NCBI GenBank assembly: GCA_023091665.1
Contig: JALJCQ010000003.1
Span: 2,232,001-2,296,000, forward strand
Origin: Pythium myriotylum
Taxonomy: Eukaryota > Oomycota > Peronosporomycetes > Pythiales > Pythiaceae
Direction of reading: 5' to 3'
Length of the DNA: 64,000 nucleotides
Positions within the stretch are counted from its first letter, which is position 1; every line of letters begins with the position of its first letter. Shown here one piece after another: positions 60,306 to 64,000 of the stretch. The notes beneath the pieces were generated by a model that worked only from the letters and a program-made list of their open reading frames with translations, did not search any database and was not told the origin of the DNA. The translations under genes and the position numbers were made by a program.

Positions 60306-60923
60306 ATGCCCAAAGGTCCGACGCTCACGAGCGACGAGCGCGACGAGATCCTCTCGCTGCGCGCCGCCAACATGAGCGCGCGCGACATCGCCAAGAAGAT
60401 CGACCGCAGCAAGACCGTCGTGCTCAACTTCCTCAAGAATCCGGCTAAGTACGGAACCGTCAAGCGCAGCGGCAGGAAGCGCGCGCTCACTCGCGCCCAG
60501 GAAGAGCAGATCTACAACGCGTTGCGAGCCGGTTACATGGGCTCAGACGCAGCGACAGATGGAGATGGTGCGGGCGACGCGGTGGTGAGCGCGGCGCCAG
60601 CGGCAGCGGGGAAGCTCAGTGCGGAGAGGATCAAGAGAGAGTTCGGGCTGCCGCTGAGCACGCGACGCATCCAGCAACTGCTCTCGGACTGGCGACGCAT
60701 GACACGGAAAGAGCTGGACCAGCAGCACGCACTCGTGGAGGAGGTCGTAGAGCAAGGAGTAGCAGAGACTGATGGAGTGGAGCAGACGGTAGGAGGAGGA
60801 GAGTCGGAAGTGGTGGAAGCGACGCCTCCGTCCGCAGAGGATATGGAGGAGATCTCGGGGACCACTCTCGAGCTGGAGGAGGCGATCGAGGCGTCGCAGC
60901 CGACAGAGGAAGCAGTAGTCTAA
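60306..60923 (+). CDS. Tc3-transposase-type HTH protein, probably domesticated
   Basis: 205 residues, intronless. Residues 5-70 match the N-terminal DNA-binding region of Tc1/Tc3 transposases: 'LTSDERDEILSLRAANMSAR', 'DIAKKIDRSKTVVLNFLKNP', then the 'KYGTVKRSGRKRALT' linker. A second HTH-like region follows ('LSAERIKREFGLPLSTRRIQ', about 100-135). The DDE catalytic domain is missing and is replaced by an acidic Glu/Val-rich tail, with no inverted repeats seen at the ends. It is therefore more likely a host DNA-binding protein derived from a transposase than a mobile element. Such HTH proteins are common in oomycetes. Confidence 0.75.
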   Translation: MPKGPTLTSDERDEILSLRAANMSARDIAKKIDRSKTVVLNFLKNPAKYGTVKRSGRKRALTRAQEEQIYNALRAGYMGSDAATDGDGAGDAVVSAAPAAAGKLSAERIKREFGLPLSTRRIQQLLSDWRRMTRKELDQQHALVEEVVEQGVAETDGVEQTVGGGESEVVEATPPSAEDMEEISGTTLELEEAIEASQPTEEAVV

Positions 60924-60963
60924 TGGTGTCGATAGAGTAGTCGTCTATATATTTTCTCACTCT

Positions 60964-63900
60964 CTATGCTGCTGTTGTCACAACATCCCCGTCTGCGAGT
61001 TCGTCATCAGTTGCAACGTTCGCTCGACAGGCTGAAGTCGCGTAGGGGCACATCCCGCACTCCATGAAGCCGGGTTTTGCGGGAAACTCGCCACGTCGGA
61101 TGCCTTGAATCGCTGTGTCGACAGCTTCGTCTACGCGCTGGCGTAAGCTGGGCGAGTAGGCCACAAACCCAGCATTGACTTCATCTCCTAACACTTCCAG
61201 TGTCGCGCCATGCGGGGTCTCGCCGTGGAGCTGCTCGTAAGCGACCATGTAGATCTGAAGCTGCAGGCTCTCGGTCGCAGCGACGTCCAAGTTCGAGCGT
61301 CGCTGGGCACTCGGGTTTGTTTTAAACTCGCGGATGACGATTTTCCCATCATGGGTTCGGTCAACGCGATCCCATACCCCACGCAGCGGCACATCCCCAT
61401 TGCTGCCTAGTCGACACTCGAACTCTTGTTCAACTGCGACGATATTATTCGTTGGCAAGTGGCGTTGGAGCCAGCTTCGTAGCGAGATCTCGGCTCGTTC
61501 GAGAAAAAAGGCTTCTTGACGCTTCGAGAGGAACCCTTCGCAACGCCATGCAGCGTGCATCGCAGCGAAAGCCTCGTTCTCGGCGCTTTCGACGGTCTTT
61601 CCCTTTTGAATGGCGGTGCTGAACGTAGCAATTCCCTCGTGGACGGCACTACCAAACATCATGGCGAGATTGGAAGTCTCAGCATCATCAGATAGATCAC
61701 GAAGTCCGAGCACACGAGAGAGATAGTACTTGTGAGGACACCGTGTGTACTCCGTGATCTGAGAGTACGACAGGTGACTTGGTGCATACGATCCTGTCTT
61801 CACGGACGCTAGCCCGTTTGAAGAGAGTGCGGTCTCAGGCGAATCTTGCGGACTATTTTGGTGTCCTGAGTCACTTGGTAGCTCTGATGTGGGAGAAGAT
61901 GGAGGTTCAGTCCACAGCGGCTCTAATACACGACTGAGCTTCTCCAATCGTTTCGACAGGACCCCACCTACGGACTTCGCGTACGAGACGACAATTTCAC
62001 CCGGATTTAACCGAACGAGCGTGTCATACACTAGCTCTTCAGCTTCAGCAAGAAATTCGGCACGTGTTTGCACTGGCAAAGGTCGCGACAGCAATGCCGT
62101 TGGCAAAGGCCACGTTATCCGCTTGAGGCGACCCGGAAACTTCGCATCGCGCATTGACATCAACACTACTATGTCGTCCGCCCTGCTTCCGAGCGTTTGC
62201 CTTGTCGCTTCAAGCTGGTCCAGCTCATAGCGTGTCAACGGTAAGACATGAACATTGGCAACCCCGTCTCCGACTTCGGTATCCATCTCATCACCCCGCT
62301 CGTCGTCCTCTATCATTACGACTCGAGCAGAGTGCAGCTGAAGCAAGTACGGTACAATGAATGGGACATGGGCACTTTGAACAACGCGCTGCGCCGAGTC
62401 AATCTCCCGCAGGAACGCGGCCAGTGCAATCGCCTGCCGCGCATCGTGAGGCGTCTGTGGGTCGAGTAAACGCTCAAGACGACCGGTACGCTCGAGAAAA
62501 AGCTGGACAATATCAGATACGGACTTGTTGTGGCACTGTTCGCGGCATTCCTTCACGGTGGCGAGGAACTTTTCCGCTCCACTGAGCGCTGCTACGACAC
62601 TTGCGCCGTCGACCCCATTGATCCCTTGCCCTTTCGAGTCAACGAACTCTGAAAGCACATCAACGAGCGTTGCATGGCTGGAACGGCGGTGCTGCTTCTC
62701 CATGACTCGCGACAAAACTTCAGCTGGGAACTCGAAAAACTCGGAGCGAAGCACATTGTATAGATGCTTCGTGTCGCTTGGCATCCATAAAGCGACGAGC
62801 AATGAGAACAGCGCGTCGACACCAGGCTCGTCAAACAAGTGGCGGCGCGTCACATCGACAGCTCGACGGCCATTCACAGTGAGCCCAGCAGAGAGAAACG
62901 CCCGAGTCGCGCTCGCGACGTCAGCTTTGGTCGGACAGAAGACCGTGATCCGAGGAGAACTCCCTGGCGACGACTCGGTCAGTTTTCTCTTGATCCAGCT
63001 CGCCAGGAAGGATGCTTCGTCGTCGAGCGAGTCGAACTCGAGGGAAGTGACGGGGACTTGGACGTCGTTGGTCGGTGGATCGATCGACGACCACGACGAC
63101 ATGACACGAGCAGCTACGTTGCGGATGCCACGACGGTCGTCCGTCCCTTGCGGACCGTCCTCACGGTTAGGCAACACGATAGACTCTGGGTTTAGACCAG
63201 CGAGCAGCTGGTGGAGCATGGCGATCTGTGGCGGCTCCTCCCCATAGACTGCGTGGCAGGTAGTTAGACTCGACTGGATGTGCGGCTGCCGCAGAATTAG
63301 ACCGAGCATGTGGACCATATTCGGCGTCATGCGGTCTAACTCATCCACGACCACGTCGCTGAACTCGCTCGTCGCCACGCGCAGGCAGTGCGGGTCGCGC
63401 TCGAATCGCTCGCGCAGATCGAGCGCGAGTCCGTCCCAGGAGCGCAGCTCGTGGCGGCGCTGCAGGTCGCGGTAGACGCGGTAGGCGTGCGCGAGCTCGG
63501 CGTGGTGCTCGTCGCCTCTCGCGGCCGCGTACTCGGTATAGACCTCTGGATAGACGCCGTGGGCCTCGAGCGTCGTGAAGAACCGCAGCGTGTCGGCCAC
63601 GGTGCGCCGCAGCTGCATGGACGACGCGGTCGCGAGCCGCTCGTGGAGCACGCGCAGCGGCAGCGCGGGCGCGTGGTGCATGAGGAACGCCGTGAGCTGC
63701 CCGAACGAGAGCACGCGCCCGAGCAGCCCGAGCTCCTCGAGCGTCTGCTGCGTCCACTCGCGGACGCCGGCCACTCGGTGGCCGCGGCGCTCCAGCGCGT
63801 GGAACGGTGCGGCCGCGTCCACATAGCGCACGAGCGCTGATTGGTCCCCAGGCTGGCCGCTCAGCGCCAGCACTCGGCGGCCGCGCGCGTCTAACCAGCG

Positions 63901-64000
63901 CAGCCGCTCGGCGGCCGCCGTGGACTTGCCGGTCGCGAAGGCGCCGACGACCGTCACGTGGCCGTCGGCGACGCGCTCGACGAGCGCCTGCGAGAGCTGC
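60964..64000 (-). CDS. AddB/RecB-type helicase with Fe-S PD-(D/E)XK nuclease (5' end outside window)
   Basis: The frame is open from the stop at 60964 to the right edge; the start lies beyond 64000, and at least 1,011 residues are visible. Near the edge is a Walker A 'GAFATGKST', followed by a UvrD/AddB-like motor with 'VVVDELDRMTPN' as Walker B and 'LPLTRYELDQLEATRQTLGS' plus 'DDIVVLMSMRDAKFPGR' as later motor motifs. The C-terminal nuclease has 'SYSQITEYTRCPHKYYLSRV', 'GVWDRVD', 'IREFKTN' (catalytic D...ExK) and 'LQLQIYMVAYEQL'. The Cys in 'TRCPHKYY' and three in 'MECGMCPYATSACR' form the 4Fe-4S staple of AddB, Cas4 and Dna2 nucleases. Role is likely DNA end processing; organelle or nuclear location is not visible without the N-terminus. 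Confidence 0.8.
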   Translation of the reverse strand, partial: QLSQALVERVADGHVTVVGAFATGKSTAAAERLRWLDARGRRVLALSGQPGDQSALVRYVDAAAPFHALERRGHRVAGVREWTQQTLEELGLLGRVLSFGQLTAFLMHHAPALPLRVLHERLATASSMQLRRTVADTLRFFTTLEAHGVYPEVYTEYAAARGDEHHAELAHAYRVYRDLQRRHELRSWDGLALDLRERFERDPHCLRVATSEFSDVVVDELDRMTPNMVHMLGLILRQPHIQSSLTTCHAVYGEEPPQIAMLHQLLAGLNPESIVLPNREDGPQGTDDRRGIRNVAARVMSSWSSIDPPTNDVQVPVTSLEFDSLDDEASFLASWIKRKLTESSPGSSPRITVFCPTKADVASATRAFLSAGLTVNGRRAVDVTRRHLFDEPGVDALFSLLVALWMPSDTKHLYNVLRSEFFEFPAEVLSRVMEKQHRRSSHATLVDVLSEFVDSKGQGINGVDGASVVAALSGAEKFLATVKECREQCHNKSVSDIVQLFLERTGRLERLLDPQTPHDARQAIALAAFLREIDSAQRVVQSAHVPFIVPYLLQLHSARVVMIEDDERGDEMDTEVGDGVANVHVLPLTRYELDQLEATRQTLGSRADDIVVLMSMRDAKFPGRLKRITWPLPTALLSRPLPVQTRAEFLAEAEELVYDTLVRLNPGEIVVSYAKSVGGVLSKRLEKLSRVLEPLWTEPPSSPTSELPSDSGHQNSPQDSPETALSSNGLASVKTGSYAPSHLSYSQITEYTRCPHKYYLSRVLGLRDLSDDAETSNLAMMFGSAVHEGIATFSTAIQKGKTVESAENEAFAAMHAAWRCEGFLSKRQEAFFLERAEISLRSWLQRHLPTNNIVAVEQEFECRLGSNGDVPLRGVWDRVDRTHDGKIVIREFKTNPSAQRRSNLDVAATESLQLQIYMVAYEQLHGETPHGATLEVLGDEVNAGFVAYSPSLRQRVDEAVDTAIQGIRRGEFPAKPGFMECGMCPYATSACRANVATDDELADGDVVTTAA

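Overview
The window is nuclear DNA from an oomycete, probably a Pythium or Phytophthora-like peronosporalean. Pointers are Crinkler-type (CRN) effector relatives, temptin-like secreted proteins, a PHD-AP2-AP2-histone deacetylase fusion and a metallo-beta-lactamase/cyclic-nucleotide-binding phosphodiesterase. Genes are closely packed, GC-rich, and interrupted by 48-149 nt introns that mostly start GTGCGT, GTAAGT or GTACG and carry a CTAAC-like branch site. No RNA gene, CRISPR array or operon was seen.

Layout. 0.9-14.1 kb is ordinary housekeeping and regulatory sequence: a MAPEG membrane enzyme, a PX-domain protein, an Sds3/BRMS1-type co-repressor subunit, the MBL/CNB phosphodiesterase, an ATP-grasp protein, an F-box/LRR protein and a nine-exon XPF/FAAP24-like gene. 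14.5-24.7 kb is an accessory cluster: three divergent pairs, each a small temptin-like secreted protein beside a secreted 2OG-Fe(II)-oxygenase-like protein with a Cys-rich C-terminus. The first two pairs are in tandem and the third is inverted. A papain-like (YiiX/NlpC) gene lies between pairs 2 and 3, and a 351-bp Stowaway-like MITE sits in the pair 2 promoter. 24.9-36.4 kb carries MED27, the giant HDAC and the inositol pyrophosphate kinase PPIP5K/VIP1. 36.8-43.4 kb is degraded: an ankyrin pseudogene with in-frame stops, then three broken copies of one CRN unit, two of them forming a 1.06-kb inverted repeat. 43.8-64 kb returns to housekeeping genes: an EF-hand-like/coiled protein, a Cid1-type nucleotidyltransferase, a polyprenyl diphosphate synthase, an OvoA-like sulfoxide synthase, an EF-hand protein, an ankyrin protein, two convergent dihydrouridine synthases, a Tc3-transposase-derived HTH protein and a truncated AddB/RecB-type Fe-S helicase-nuclease that runs off the right edge.

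The best candidate for an undescribed system is the temptin/oxygenase cluster. All three pairs keep the same head-to-head arrangement. The two proteins of a pair share anchoring: both have a GPI-type tail in pairs 1 and 3, and neither does in pair 2. Pairs 1 and 3 share a promoter motif, CAATTATTGAC, reading into each of the four genes. The oxygenase core is almost identical at DNA level in all three copies. Together this suggests a co-expressed two-component module at the cell surface or wall, homogenised by gene conversion. Its function is not known from the sequence.
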